From Chara braunii (taxonomy: Eukaryota; Streptophyta; Charophyceae; Charales; Characeae), in contig BFEA01000544.1 in the NCBI GenBank assembly GCA_003427395.1, positions 169,071 to 202,438 of the forward strand: a DNA stretch of 33,368 bases, in the 5' to 3' direction. The position numbers and the translations under genes were made by a program. Each line of letters opens with the position of its first letter. The stretch's first letter is position 1. This document shows, piece after piece, positions 19,626-29,520 of this stretch. A model generated the notes under the pieces. The model did not search any database and was not told where the DNA came from. It worked only from the letters and a program-made list of their open reading frames with translations.

Positions 19626-22263
19626 TAGGACCCTGTCAGCCTCAAGCAAAACCACCTTTCATCCACCCTTCCCCCAGATGCACCCCTTTGTGTTCACAAT
19701 CTGCGTTCATGCAATCAACAAACTGAAACTGCGATCACACAGACATTCCTTTATTTGATCTGAGTTATCTCCTGTCAGTCAAACCAAAGTCAAAGTAGGG
19801 GTGCATACAGTATACTCTGTCAAACGTAGCACGACGTACAGGTAAGGGTTATACCAGGGTACACAAAGGGAAAGCAAACAGTTACCTTTCAATTCCCTGC
19901 CTCCAGAGCCTCGCCTAGGCTCCGGCAGAGCTCCCGCAATCGGTGGGGCGAACCTCCCACAGAGGCCTTGGCGCGGATTACGAGTTGCAATCCCGCCTGC
20001 TGCCTTCCTCTCAGAACCAGGTAGACTAGACTTAGAGGAAGAAGGGCAGCGAGAGAGAATGTTTAGACTCTCATATCCAGGAGGGGTGCTCTCAGACTCG
20101 CAGGAGAGGGCCTTGATACCTTTGATCGCCTGAGGGCCCCGCACTGGCGGCCACCTTGCAAGAGCTTGGTCAAACTCCCGATATCAACTGCCAAGGTCAC
20201 CCCCTCGCCGACCCCTCAACTACCAGCTCCCCCTTTCTGAGTCCAAACGTCGCCGCACTGTAGGCCGCAGTAATCAGCAGCCATCCGGTTGCCGCACAAC
20301 CATATACCGTATCCAACAACAAGTGGTAGCAATGCCTCAACAGTTCGCAATAACTCACACACAGTCAACAAATGCAGTCCACACCCAGTCCGCAGTAGCG
20401 CCGCCCAGCCCGCAGACTCATCCGCAGCTCGCGCAGCTGGCAACAGCTAGCAGCAACAGCGCGGCGTCACCAACCGACACAGCAACAGTCCATCACACTA
20501 CGCAGCAGTGGCCATAATCTGCGTGTGCACAATCACCGACAACAATCCTACCGCGACACACAGCAACAGCGACAATGCGTGTGCACAGTAAGTCCGTCGG
20601 CCCCACGCTGCTTTAGTCAACAACCAGATAATATCCCAGTCGATCGGTAAGTCTTGGCCACCCGCCCGGGTGGACTCCTGCTGTTAACGCACAGACGCAC
20701 ATATCGTCTCCTGACTCGTCGCCCCTCAGCCAACTTCTGTCCAACAAGTAAGCTCCCAACTCGCGGCTAACCCCTCCCCCTTCAGTTGGGTCCTCAACGT
20801 ACTGGCCGGACGATAAGTCCCCAATACGCGACCAGTCCCACGCCGCCGCCCAGACTAGATGAGGGAGATCGAACGTACCCACCCTTAGACAAACGGAGAC
20901 ATGCACTGCTTCCCTTGCGTCATGCCGCGACACGGCTCCTCGACCAAGCAGGTAAGTCTTTAAAGGTAGGTACCCCCCCCTTCGCCGCTCTCTTTCTCTT
21001 CTTCTCCTCACATCCATCGCGTTCAGCCCCGCTCGTCACTCAGCCCACTAGATACGAGAATGAATCTCCCGCTAGGATACGGGAAGATTCATTCCATCCC
21101 CACCTACGATCCACCCCCGCCAGGCACTGCGCAACCCATTCGCCATTAACTTCCGTTTTGCTAACTTGTTCCCAAATCTGACCTTTCTAATGAGGTCGCT
21201 TTACTTCGGAATGCCAAGACGGCATTTTCCCTCCCCCGATTCCGTTGGGAATCACATGATCCGCCTTACATCAGCTGCTCCCCGGCTGTCCTTCCGCCGT
21301 CCCGTTTCCCTTTTTTTCCGAATGAATCCGACGCGAAAATGCGCCCGGGTTCATCTGCCTTAGCCACCTCTCAAACCCGCTCGACTACTGTCCGTCACCC
21401 ACCTCTCTGTCTTCTCGTTGCTGTCCAGCGTCGCCCTCCCCCACTACTTTGCCCATTCGCCTCGACTGTGTCGAGCTCGCTACCCCGCTGCCTTTACCAC
21501 CGGTCACCCCTGGCGCGCCAATCCGTCCCGGTGCATCCGCCACTCCACTGTTGCTTTGCCCCTGCTCCCATCGCTCCGCTGAGCTAGCCGCCTGCTGCCG
21601 TCTTGGTGCGCTGGGCTCTGCCCCGGTCCGCGTGCACCCGCCGCAGAACCCCCGACAGATCCCTTCGTCTCCCTCGCTACTTGCCAGCCCTCTTCGACTG
21701 CGCTCCGCCCTCTTCTGTTGTCAGCAACCGCCAACGCACCCGCGACATAGCCACCCGCACTCCAACACCGAGTAAACGGTCCGACAGCACTCAAGCGCTA
21801 CAACCAAAACCCGGCTGCTGGCCTCCTCCCCTTTATCCCCTTCTCCCTCGCGCAGTGACCACACCGATCTCCCTCGACCCTGTTACTTACGGGGACTACC
21901 GGATACTCCGACAACTTCGGCCTACTGGGCCTCAGAGGTCTTCCGGTGCATCTCCGCCTGTGACCTTGGGCCAGGGGAAAACACCCCGCGGTGGCGCGAA
22001 AGGCCGCCTCACCCCCTTTTCGTTTTCCCTACTCGCACGCACCGGCCTAGCCCTCCGTCCGGATTCACCCCCGTGCCTCTGCACATCGCCTTAACCCGCT
22101 AGCCTGTACGTACCTGGCGCAGTCTGCGTCCACGTTCATCCCGGACCTCCATGCGCCAACCTCTTACAGGGGCCACGCAAATCTCCTCGGTACCTCTCCA
22201 ACTCTAACAGACGTCCCAAAGGGCTTCGGCCGGGGCGGCGTACCCACGACCGCGCTGAGGCCA
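19626..22263. other. Unassigned, C-rich segment of the insertion
   Basis: I see no gene I can support. Open frames (for example 21603-22094) overlap in several phases and are Pro/Arg/Ser-rich, as C-rich DNA gives by chance. CAG/CAA-type words are frequent at 20320-20580. Splice-donor-like words (ggtaagt or agtaag) occur at 20587, 20646, 20748 and 20950, but no exon pair makes sense of them. Hairpins: gaatgaatctcccg / cgggaagattcattc (21058-21094, one bulge), aatgcc-aagac-ggcatt (21210-21226) and gattcc-gttg-ggaatc (21238-21253). Confidence 0.45.
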
Positions 22264-22686
22264 CTCAGCCTGTGTCTTGACAGTTCGTGGGCATACCCAC
22301 TTCAGCAGGCTCTCGGCCATATCCCGAAAAGGGCGGGGCCAAAATGACAACGCAAAAGGTAACAACAAAAAGGAGAAGAAAAGAAGGAGGCNACAAAACC
22401 CCGCCTCAGCCTGTGTCTTGACAGTTCGTGGGCATACCCACTTCAGCAGGCTCTCGGCCATATCCCGAAAAGGGCGGGGCCAAAATGACAACGCAAAAGG
22501 TAACAACAAAAAGGAGAAGAAAANAAGGAGGCTACAAAACCCCGCCTCAGCCTGTGTCTTGACAGTTCGTGGGCATACCCACTTCAGCAGGCTCTCGGCC
22601 ATATCCCGAAAAGGGCGGGGCCAAAATGACAACGCAAAAGGTAACAACAAAAAGGAGAAGAAAAAAAGGAGGCTACAAAACCACGT
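22264..22686. repeat. Three near-identical 141-bp tandem copies
   Basis: Units start (ctcagcctgtgtcttgacag) at 22264, 22405 and 22546, giving an exact 141-bp period. They are almost identical. The only visible differences lie in an A/G-rich tail, where two assembly Ns also fall (22392 and 22524). As 141 is a multiple of three, frames stay open across all three copies on both strands, which explains the 206-codon plus-strand and 148-codon minus-strand frames here. I do not regard those as genes. Confidence 0.97.
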
Positions 22687-23369
22687 TTATTTCAAGGGTT
22701 CCAAACGAGAAACGGGAACCATGGTATCTCGCCAGCCCCGCATATTGAGCCCATCGTCGCGCGAGTCACCAAAACTGAGGGGAATAGCCCCGTCGGGCCC
22801 TCGACCCCTCGTTTTTTTTCCAATGCTCCGCCGCTCCCTCGTTGCCGTACGCTGGCCTCGACCCCCACACCTCCGTAGCAATAGTCCAATACCGTAACCA
22901 ATAGGGCTAAGCCCAAGCCTGGTACCATGGAGCGCGAACTTCAATATGAAGTGGTGCCGCGTCGTGCCTAGGCCTGGGAACAACATCCTAGGCCTTCCTT
23001 TCTTACTCGCGGCCGGCGTGCCGACGCCAGGCACCCGCGCCGGCGTACTTAGACCGCGCCGTGGCCATCCCGCGCGCCACCCCGTGCCCCAGTCCTACCG
23101 TCGGTCGCGCGTGCCACCCAAGAAGCGGACTTTTATCCCTTAATCAAGCCCGCAACTCGGTTCGGGTCGGTCGGCTAGACCGGCCGCTCGCTCAACCAGA
23201 AAAAATCACACGCGCGCCTTAACACTGCGCACCCACATACCCTCTTAGCTTAACCAGGGCGGGTCCCGAACGAGGTCGTGCCTCGCACGGGTTATTTCAA
23301 CCAAACCCATTTTTTCTGTCACTTGCAAAAACCAGGGCGGATACCCTCGTAAGGGTATTCGCGCCGACA
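22687..23369. other. Unassigned right end of the insertion
   Basis: GC-rich, no gene recognised. The phrase aaccagggcgg occurs at 23253 and 23330. A hairpin, ataccct-cgta-agggtat, sits at 23341-23358, eleven bases from the right border of the insertion. A terminal hairpin recalls Helitron 3' ends, but the CTRR end is absent. Confidence 0.45.
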
Positions 23370-23373
23370 TCGC

Positions 23374-23438
23374 TCCCCTTCTTCCGGTATCTCCATCTCT
23401 ATCCCTGGCGGAGCACCACACCTGGTGGGTCCGCCACA
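23374..23438 (+). repeat. 5' LTR, right part (65 bp)
   Basis: Matches 3' LTR bases 33081-33145, with three differences in 65, from tccccttctt to gggtccgccaca. With 15670-15906 it makes up a complete 5' LTR, and it is followed at once by the primer-binding site. Confidence 0.93.
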
Positions 23439-23439
23439 C

Positions 23440-23451
23440 TGGTATCATAGC
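23440..23451 (+). promoter_or_regulatory. Primer-binding site of the chromodomain element
   Basis: tggtatcatagc begins one base after the LTR end ccaca. It matches the initiator Met tRNA 3' end complement, tggtatcagagc, at 11 of 12 positions. The same one-base gap is seen in the outer element (15259/15261). Confidence 0.88.
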
Positions 23452-23740
23452 GGGAATGTTCCCTGCTCCCACCCACCACCCCGTACAGCCGGGAAAACAG
23501 CAAAACTCGACAGCGTGGGTTTTTGGCTGTTTTCAGGCCGTTTTTTCCGACGAAAACAAGGGAAAAAAGAAGCCACATCAGGAAGTAACACGTGGCGGGA
23601 AAAGCACGTGCCATCACGAGCGCGTGCGAGCAAGTGCCAAGGCTAAGGCCGCCGCACGCTTGCGCGTGCCACGCGCCCACGCTGCCCCGCCCCGCCCCGC
23701 TCCCAGATTTATATTATCAAGATCCGGGATCTTGCTGCCG

Positions 23741-23805
23741 CTGGGGTTTGAACCCAGGCACCTGCTAGACTTGCGGGTGCATAAACTATTCCATAACACA
23801 CTCGC
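23741..23805 (-). other. tRNA-like stretch (B-box and hairpin), minus strand
   Basis: Read on the minus strand, gggttcaaacccc is a good match to the Pol III B box and T arm of tRNAs (ggttcranncc). Upstream of it gcacc...ggtgc forms a 5-bp stem like an anticodon arm, and tggaatagttt is a poor A-box match. No acceptor stem closes the structure. It may be the head of a tRNA-derived SINE or a chance match within the leader. Confidence 0.35.
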
Positions 23806-24686
23806 CATACTGCATGTATGGTTCTGTAGTGTGGCGCGCTGCTGTTGAAGAGGTGAGTGCCAGCTATTTACCACCCCCCCCCGGCGAGCAGCGAGCAGCA
23901 GGGCAGCAACGGCCGGGCTGCTATTTGCCCCCCCCCTCTTCCCCCGCCGGCTGCTGCTGCCTGCACATGTGGCCATCTGCAGTGCCACGTGGCAACCTGC
24001 TGTGGAGACTGAAGACCCCCCTGGCTAGGGGGCTGCGCCACATTATTTTTTACTATTTTTCTACTGCTGCAGCAGCTCAAGATTCCCCCCTGCTGATCAA
24101 GATCTCAGCCAACCCTAGATCATCATCATCATCATCTCTTATTGCTGTGGCATCAGGCCAGCAGCACCTTGAAGGCCAAAATCTTGTGGATCTTGGTAGT
24201 GTTTTGCTCTTGGCCAACCAAGAGTCTGGCATTATCTCTCTCCACTAACCTACCCTCCCCCAACCCCTTTTCTCTCCCCCCCCATCATCTAATCATCCTT
24301 TCTAACTCTACCACTACCCCCCCTCCTCCCACCTCCCTCTTCACTCATTTCCCACCACCTTTTTCTCTCCTCCCCTCCCCACTCACCATCTTCTACTAAT
24401 CTCATCTCCCATATCTCCCACTTCACTCCTCTCTCTCTCACCTATTTCTCTCTTCTTCATCACTCTTCCATCCTCTTGTTCCCCCCTACTTCGAATTTTT
24501 CTGTTTTTTCTTCTTTTCCCTTGCTCTTTGATTTCAATCTTCTTTTTTCTCCAAAAATTCGAATTATCTTATTTCCCCCCCTCCCTTCTCATTTTCTGAT
24601 TTATTATTATTTTTTTTTATTTCTTTTGAAAATTCGAATATCTTTGCGGCACCCTTAAATCTGACTAGGAGTTCGTCTTTCTTGGT

Positions 24687-25019
24687 TTCGGCACACATTT
24701 TAACCCCGTGGGGGTAACGAAGTGTTGCTGAAATTTTTTGTTTTTTTCTTACTTAGTCTTTTTCGGCACACTTCGACCCCATGGGGGTAACAAAATGCTG
24801 CCAAATTTTTTGAAAAATCAGATACTCCATTTCTCTCCACCTCCTCATCCACTTATTTACTTATTTATTTATTTATTCATTTATTTATTATTTTTTTGAA
24901 TTTTTTTTGAAATTTTTAATTTGCGGCAGTTTGAAACCTAGTGTGCTTATCTTGGTCTCTCCTTTCCCCTTGGCACATTCTTGACCCTATGGAGGGTAGG
25001 GAAATGCTGCCGAAATTTC
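24687..25019 (+). repeat. Three copies of a hairpin-like leader motif
   Basis: Copies at 24687-24739, 24762-24811 and 24969-25019 share the plan ggcaca, a short spacer, acccc-r-tgggggtaa (ccctatggaggg in copy 3), then a-tg-tgcygaaattt. The ends can pair: ttcggca with tgctgaa in copy 1 (one G-T), and ttt-c-ggca with tgccaaa in copy 2. The centre is a palindrome (ccccatgggg in copy 2). The first two copies are 75 bp apart, the third 207 bp further on. Confidence 0.75.
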
Positions 25020-25434
25020 TAAAAAAAAAAATATTATTTCTCTCTTCATATTTGTTTCCTTATTTCCTTAATTATTTTTATTATTTATTTATTTTCTTAT
25101 TTATTTTTATTTTTCCCTCGAAATCTCAGTGTTTATTTATTTTTCTCCCGCCTTCCCCCCTTATGCTTGCTATTTTATTTTCTTTACTAGGTCACTGGTA
25201 CCCTACCCTAACCACTCAAACTTCGGTTAGGGTTTTCTTAGGGTTTTTCTAAGCCCCCCCCTTACTTTCCCTTCTTATTTGGCCACGCTGGACCCGAACC
25301 ACCTCTCCCCCTTTGACGGCGCCCACACTCGATTTACTAGCGCCGCCCGTCGCTTTCTATCGCAGACCTCCCCCTACGCCCTCCGCTTACGTGGACCTCC
25401 TCCGACCCTCCCTAGCTCGGCCCGTTACCTCCCC

Positions 25435-27345
25435 ATGGCCGACGACATGTCACAAGCCGCCGGGGCGGCGACGACCTCGGCATCGGGCTCCACACCCGTG
25501 TCGACGGACCAGGGCCACCAGCCCCAGGGGGATCTGCACACCCTCATCACCTCCCTCCTTGCGCCCTTACAGGCGCAAATGGCGACTCTTGCCGCTGGCC
25601 TGCGGCAACTCCAGGACGCTGACCGTCCTTCCTCTCCTCATTCTCTCTCTTCTCCTGGCTCCCAGTCCGGGTCCCCCGTCCTCCGACATGGCGGCCACGG
25701 CGGAGCTTCCTCTGCCGGTCCCGACCTAACCATCATGGTGACCGTCCACGCTCCTAGCACGACCGCCACCACTGGTCAGGCCCTCCCTCAGTGTACGGGC
25801 GCACCCGCCCAGATTCCGGTCACTACGGCCACGGGACCACAACCCGCTACCAAGGTCTCAGCTTTTCCGGGTGCCCCGCTTTTCCCTCCCCTTCGCACGA
25901 CTGCAGCGCCACCTTGCTCACCCCCCTACGGGATGCCCCGCGCCACTCATGCGTCCACTGCCCTCACTCTTCCTCCTGCCACTCCTCGGTCGATCTACGT
26001 CCAACGTCTCGAGGACGAGCTTGCCCAGACCTGGGCCGATCTCGCCCTCTTACGCCTTCAGCCACCCCCACCCTCACAGGTGGCCACACCTTCGGGGGCA
26101 TCCCTTCCTTCCTCTACCTTTCCTTCCATGCAGGCTTGCTTCCGTCGCCCTGCACCCTATCCAGCCTCATCCTACCTTCTTCCTATTCCCGCGGTTGCTG
26201 CGACCTCTTCTACCGCAGCTCCTTTACAGCCTGTCGCTGTTGCCCCCGCTGCTCCCCTATGCGGACCGGACGCACAGTCAGCTGCGCCCCTCTCTCCAGG
26301 ACCTGCGCCGACTTACTTAGCCGTGGCACAGGCCTCTGCTCCCCGATCCCCTCGCCGCCAAAACGGTGGCGCACCACTCGTCCGCTTGACGGACATGTAT
26401 GACGGTACAGGCATACGCGTGTCTCAGTGGCTACAGGCTGCCACCCGCACCCTCCAGCTCATGGGCGCCCCACCCGACACGTGGGTGGGTCACCTCTTCA
26501 CGCACCTGCGTGGCGGTCCTTTTGACGCCTGGTAGGATTTCTACGCTTACTCCCTTCATGCGGGTCGGACTCCAACCTTCATGGATTTCCAGGCGTTTCT
26601 CGAGGATCGCTTTGGAGCCCGACATGACGTGACTGACGCCTTCGAGCGTGTCGTCACTACACGCTGGTCCGACTTTGGTGGCGCTGCCGGCCTGGATCGG
26701 CACATCCAGGTCTTTCAGGACGCCCGCCTCATTTGCGACGTGGCGTTTCTCCTCGAGGCTGCCCTTATCGATCGTTTATTGGCCAGCCTTCCGCTCAAGT
26801 ACCGCTCCGAGTTATGGCGGTACAAGTTCACATCGGCCCTGCGGGCTTACGAGGCCGCGAGGGACCATCAGCGGATGTGGGGCCGTCTTTAACCCACTTC
26901 CTCCTCCCAGCCTCAGCATACTGGTTACACCCCCTCCTCCTCTCACAACACTTCCCAGCGCCGTTCCGCGCAGCAGGGCCGCCACTTCTCGCGCCGCTTC
27001 AGCGCGCTCGAGTATGGTGAGCAGGACGCTGTTGTCCCACTGTCGCCCGAGGGTGACCATACCGACGACCTCAACCTCGGCGAGGCAGTCCACTACCACC
27101 CGGAGGACTCTACTCTCCCTATGGCCGAGCGCCTCCAGCTCATCCTCTCCACCCTCTCTCGGGCACGCAACCGGCCCCGGTCACGCTCGCGCGTCGCCCC
27201 CCGAGGTCCCTCAGTAGGACCTCCCTCAGGGCTTTGTCCCTCCTCGAGGTGTCCTTTCCTCGAAGGAGCACACGACTATTTTGGGCCGGCGTGGGTGCTT
27301 GCGTTGCCGTCAGGACGGTCATACCTCCTCGCGGTGCCCTTACAC
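25435..27345 (+). pseudogene. gag: Gag of the chromodomain element (broken)
   Basis: The first in-frame ATG is at 25435 (MADDMSQAAG). The open frame extends upstream to 25279, but without an ATG. Residues 1 to about 300 are Pro/Ser/Thr/Ala-rich. The conserved Ty3-type Gag core follows (about 26380-26890), with the blocks VSQWLQAATRTLQLMG, FLEDRFG and LLASLPLKYRSELW. A CCHC zinc knuckle (C-x2-C-x4-H-x4-C, CLRCRQDGHTSSRC) lies at 27296-27337. Gag would form virus-like particles and bind the element RNA through the knuckle. In-frame stops fall at 26533 (TAG, after PFDAW) and 26890 (TAA). The knuckle lies one frame off the core, so there is a frameshift between about 27150 and 27290. The same frame then leads on to pol after more shifts, which suggests an original single gag-pol reading frame. 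Confidence 0.88.
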
Positions 27346-27525
27346 TGCCGCCCTTGACCGCCACTACGCTGACCTTTCCCGCCAACATCGTGCTGAGTCC
27401 CCCCCCGACGCCTCACATCCCCGCGACACCTCCTAGCCACGCTGCAGTGTACACCTGCGCCCTCCTCAGTAGTCAGTTTCCCGACATCCCTGTCACGGTT
27501 TGCCCTTCTCGCTACAGGAGTTGAG
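27346..27525 (+). pseudogene. Gag-protease linker with frameshifts
   Basis: The zinc-knuckle frame stops near 27437. The coding-like text moves to the third frame at about 27423-27527 ([18 protein letters not shown]), then back to the gag frame at about 27510 ([15 protein letters not shown]). Three frame changes within about 350 bp show small indels concentrated here. Confidence 0.6.
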
Positions 27526-28580
27526 GTATCGCAGGACCCGATAGAGTATACTCAGCCATGTGTCGCCGTACTGTCTGCGCCTCCGCAGACCACCGTCCCC
27601 CCTCCTACCCCGCCGCGACTACCGACGCGTCGAGTCATTTACTCAGCCCATTGCAGCGAGCAGCTTGCGACTCGCGAGGACGTTGTGTCCTCCCTTCTGG
27701 ACTTGAGCATGCTCCAGGTTCGTCAAGAGCGACTCACCCTCCGTGTCGCTGTACTGCATCGCCTTCTCACCATCCTCTCTGACCCTGATCGCACCCTCCC
27801 GATCATCCCCGTCGACTGGGGACCTCCACGAGGCTCCACGAGGGTGTACTCAGTGCTGTGGGATTCCGGTTCTCAGGGCGACTTCATTCACCCACGTGTG
27901 GTGAAAGAAGCCCGCTTACCCACGACATGGTCTCCGACTCTCATCTCTGTCACCCTAGGGGATCACAAGACTCAGCGCTTCTTGGATCAGACGGTCACCG
28001 ACCTCCCTTTCTTCCTCACTCTCGAGTCGACTGATCGTCCCCCGGCGTCTCGTCGCCACCGCTCCTCCGCATATTTCGATGTGATGGAGACGGGTTACGA
28101 CTTCATTCTCGGTACTTCGTGGTCTCGACGGTTCCGCAGCACCGAGGGCGATTGGGCGACCAACACCCTCGTTCTCAAAACGAAGTGTGGACAGACGTAT
28201 CACGTACCTTTCATAGGTACCACTGCGGCACCACGCCCCGATCCTCCTCCCCCGGAGCCTTCCATGCCCACATCATCTCCTTCTATCACTGTCACCTCGC
28301 CTCAGCAGGTCGCCCACTTCATCCGACAGGACGACGTCACCTTCTTTATGGTGAATGTGACGGATCTCTTACACTATGATCCACCCTGTCCCGACACCGA
28401 GCTCATCCCTCTGGAGCCAAATCCTCCTTCTATCTCCATGGCTCCCATCTCTACTTCCCACCCTCCGTCGTCCGTCGAGTCCACCCCGTCGTCGCGCGCC
28501 GACGCTGACGCTGAGGAACTTGCACGATATACGGCTGACCTGGAGCCCGCAGTTCGTGACCTCATTCGAGAGTACCACGA
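27526..28580 (+). pseudogene. Aspartic protease domain of Pol, with linker to RT
   Basis: The frame is open from about 27490 to 29067; no ATG marks a start, as expected inside a polyprotein. The retropepsin-like active site, [10 protein letters not shown], has its catalytic Asp at 27862-27864. The closing hydrophobic-Gly motif, YDFILGTSW, is at about 28096-28122. Unlike the rest of Pol, this domain keeps its key residues. A Pro/Ser-rich linker (about 28210-28520) leads to the RT. In the living element it would cut Gag-Pol into mature proteins. Confidence 0.85.
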
Positions 28581-29520
28581 CGTTTTCCCATCGTCGTTCT
28601 CGTACGCCGACATCGCACCGATGTGCGACGTTGAGCACTCCATCCAGCTTCTGCCTGACTATCGTGTTCACCACCAGGCACCCTACAGACTCTCCATTTC
28701 TGAGGCCACCGAACTCAAACGTCAGCTTGAGGAGCTCTTGAGACTGGGTTTCATTAAACCCAGCAACTCCCCGTGGGGTACACCTATCCTCTTTGATCGC
28801 AAAGCGGATGAAACTCTCCGTCTCTACATCGACTGTCGCGGTCTTAACGGCTACACGGTTAAGAACAGTTATCCCATGCCTCATTTCGATGAGTTGTTCG
28901 ACCGCCTAGCAGGCAACCGCTTCTTTACGAAGATTGATCTTCGTAGCGGTTACCATCAGATCCGCGTCGCTGCAGCGGACCAGCCGAAGACAGCGTTCCG
29001 ATCTCACTTTGGCCACTACGAGTTTACGGTGATGCCATTCAGCCTCACCAACGCACCCGCTACCTTCTAGAGGGCGATGAACGATATCTTCAGGGACATC
29101 CTGGAGCAGTATGTTCTCGTCTACCTCCGCGATATCCTGGTCTACAGTCGTACCCTTGAGGAGCACCTCAGACACGTCCACGACGTCCTTGACCGCTTGC
29201 GCAGACATGGTTTCTACGCCAAGCTGAGCAAGTGCCGCTTTGCCCAACACAAAGTGGATTTCTTAGGACACTACGTGTCTGGCCAGGGTCTCCACATGGA
29301 CGACGCGAAGATCACAGCTATTGCGGAGTGGCTCGTCCCCACATCCGCCAAGCAGCTTCGCAGCTTCCTAGGCCTTACCAGCTACTATAGTAATTTCATC
29401 AAGGGATACGCTAGGTATTCCTACGTCCTTACCTCCACCCTCCTCCGAAAGCACCCGCCATGGGCTTGGACACCCCTCCACGAGGACGCCTTCCACGCCC
29501 TTAAGAAGGCGGTGACATGT
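28581..29520 (+). pseudogene. Reverse transcriptase domain of Pol (inactivated)
   Basis: Classic Ty3/gypsy RT blocks appear: [36 protein letters not shown], motif [12 protein letters not shown] (Asp kept), [13 protein letters not shown], motif C, and the thumb/connection blocks FYAKLSKCRF and SFLGLTSYYSNFI. Three defects stand out. A TAG at 29068-29070 follows ATF where Pol must continue. The YxDD box reads YLRD (29122-29133), so one of the two catalytic Asp is Arg. The usual Gly before LTNAP is Ser. The frame stays the same on both sides of the stop. The domain would have made cDNA from the Met-tRNA primer. Confidence 0.92.

Larger units (their letters stand above)
15907..23369. mobile_element. 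7.46-kb unclassified insertion inside the 5' LTR
   Basis: The left LTR part ends in catctcgc (15906) and the right part resumes at tcgctcccc (23370). The intervening 7463 bp is therefore a secondary insertion, with tcgc (15903-15906 and 23370-23373) as a likely 4-bp target duplication. A longer, imperfect duplication cannot be excluded. The insert begins cgtcgagcgc and ends cgccgaca. I found neither terminal inverted repeats nor LTRs at its ends, and no transposase, RT or other recognisable protein. It contains many structured repeats. A large non-autonomous LTR derivative is possible, as are an unknown DNA element or a composite of several insertions. Confidence 0.8.
23452..25434 (+). other. 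Long leader (5' UTR) of the chromodomain element
   Basis: Nearly 2 kb separate the primer-binding site from the first plausible gag ATG. The first 800 bases are GC-rich, with a perfect 17-base inverted repeat (caagatcc-g-ggatcttg, 23719-23735) and a short ATC repeat near 24118-24137. From 24240 to 25260 the strand is almost all pyrimidine, with several T and C homopolymers. Long leaders usually hold packaging and dimerisation signals; here the hairpin-like repeats at 24687-25019 are the best candidate. Open frames in the leader are low-complexity. Confidence 0.7.

Noticed and set aside
20580-20960. Series of splice-donor-like words (gtaagt)
   Set aside because: No coding exons or matching acceptors could be paired with them in the C-rich sequence.
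22277-22897. 206-codon open frame as a gene
   Set aside because: It exists only because a 141-bp repeat keeps the frame open. The opposite strand is equally open and the composition is not protein-like.
15907-23369. Helitron identity for the insertion
   Set aside because: A hairpin lies near the right end, and the left junction could be read as starting TC, but the CTRR end is missing, the flanking A/T insertion rule does not fit, and no Rep/helicase is present.
15907-23369. Terminal LTRs for the insertion
   Set aside because: Comparing the first and last 600 bases by eye gave no alignable repeat, and no primer-binding site was seen inside.
25279-25434. Gag start upstream of 25435
   Set aside because: The frame is open back to 25279 but has no ATG there (the codon is TTG); the first ATG in frame is at 25435.
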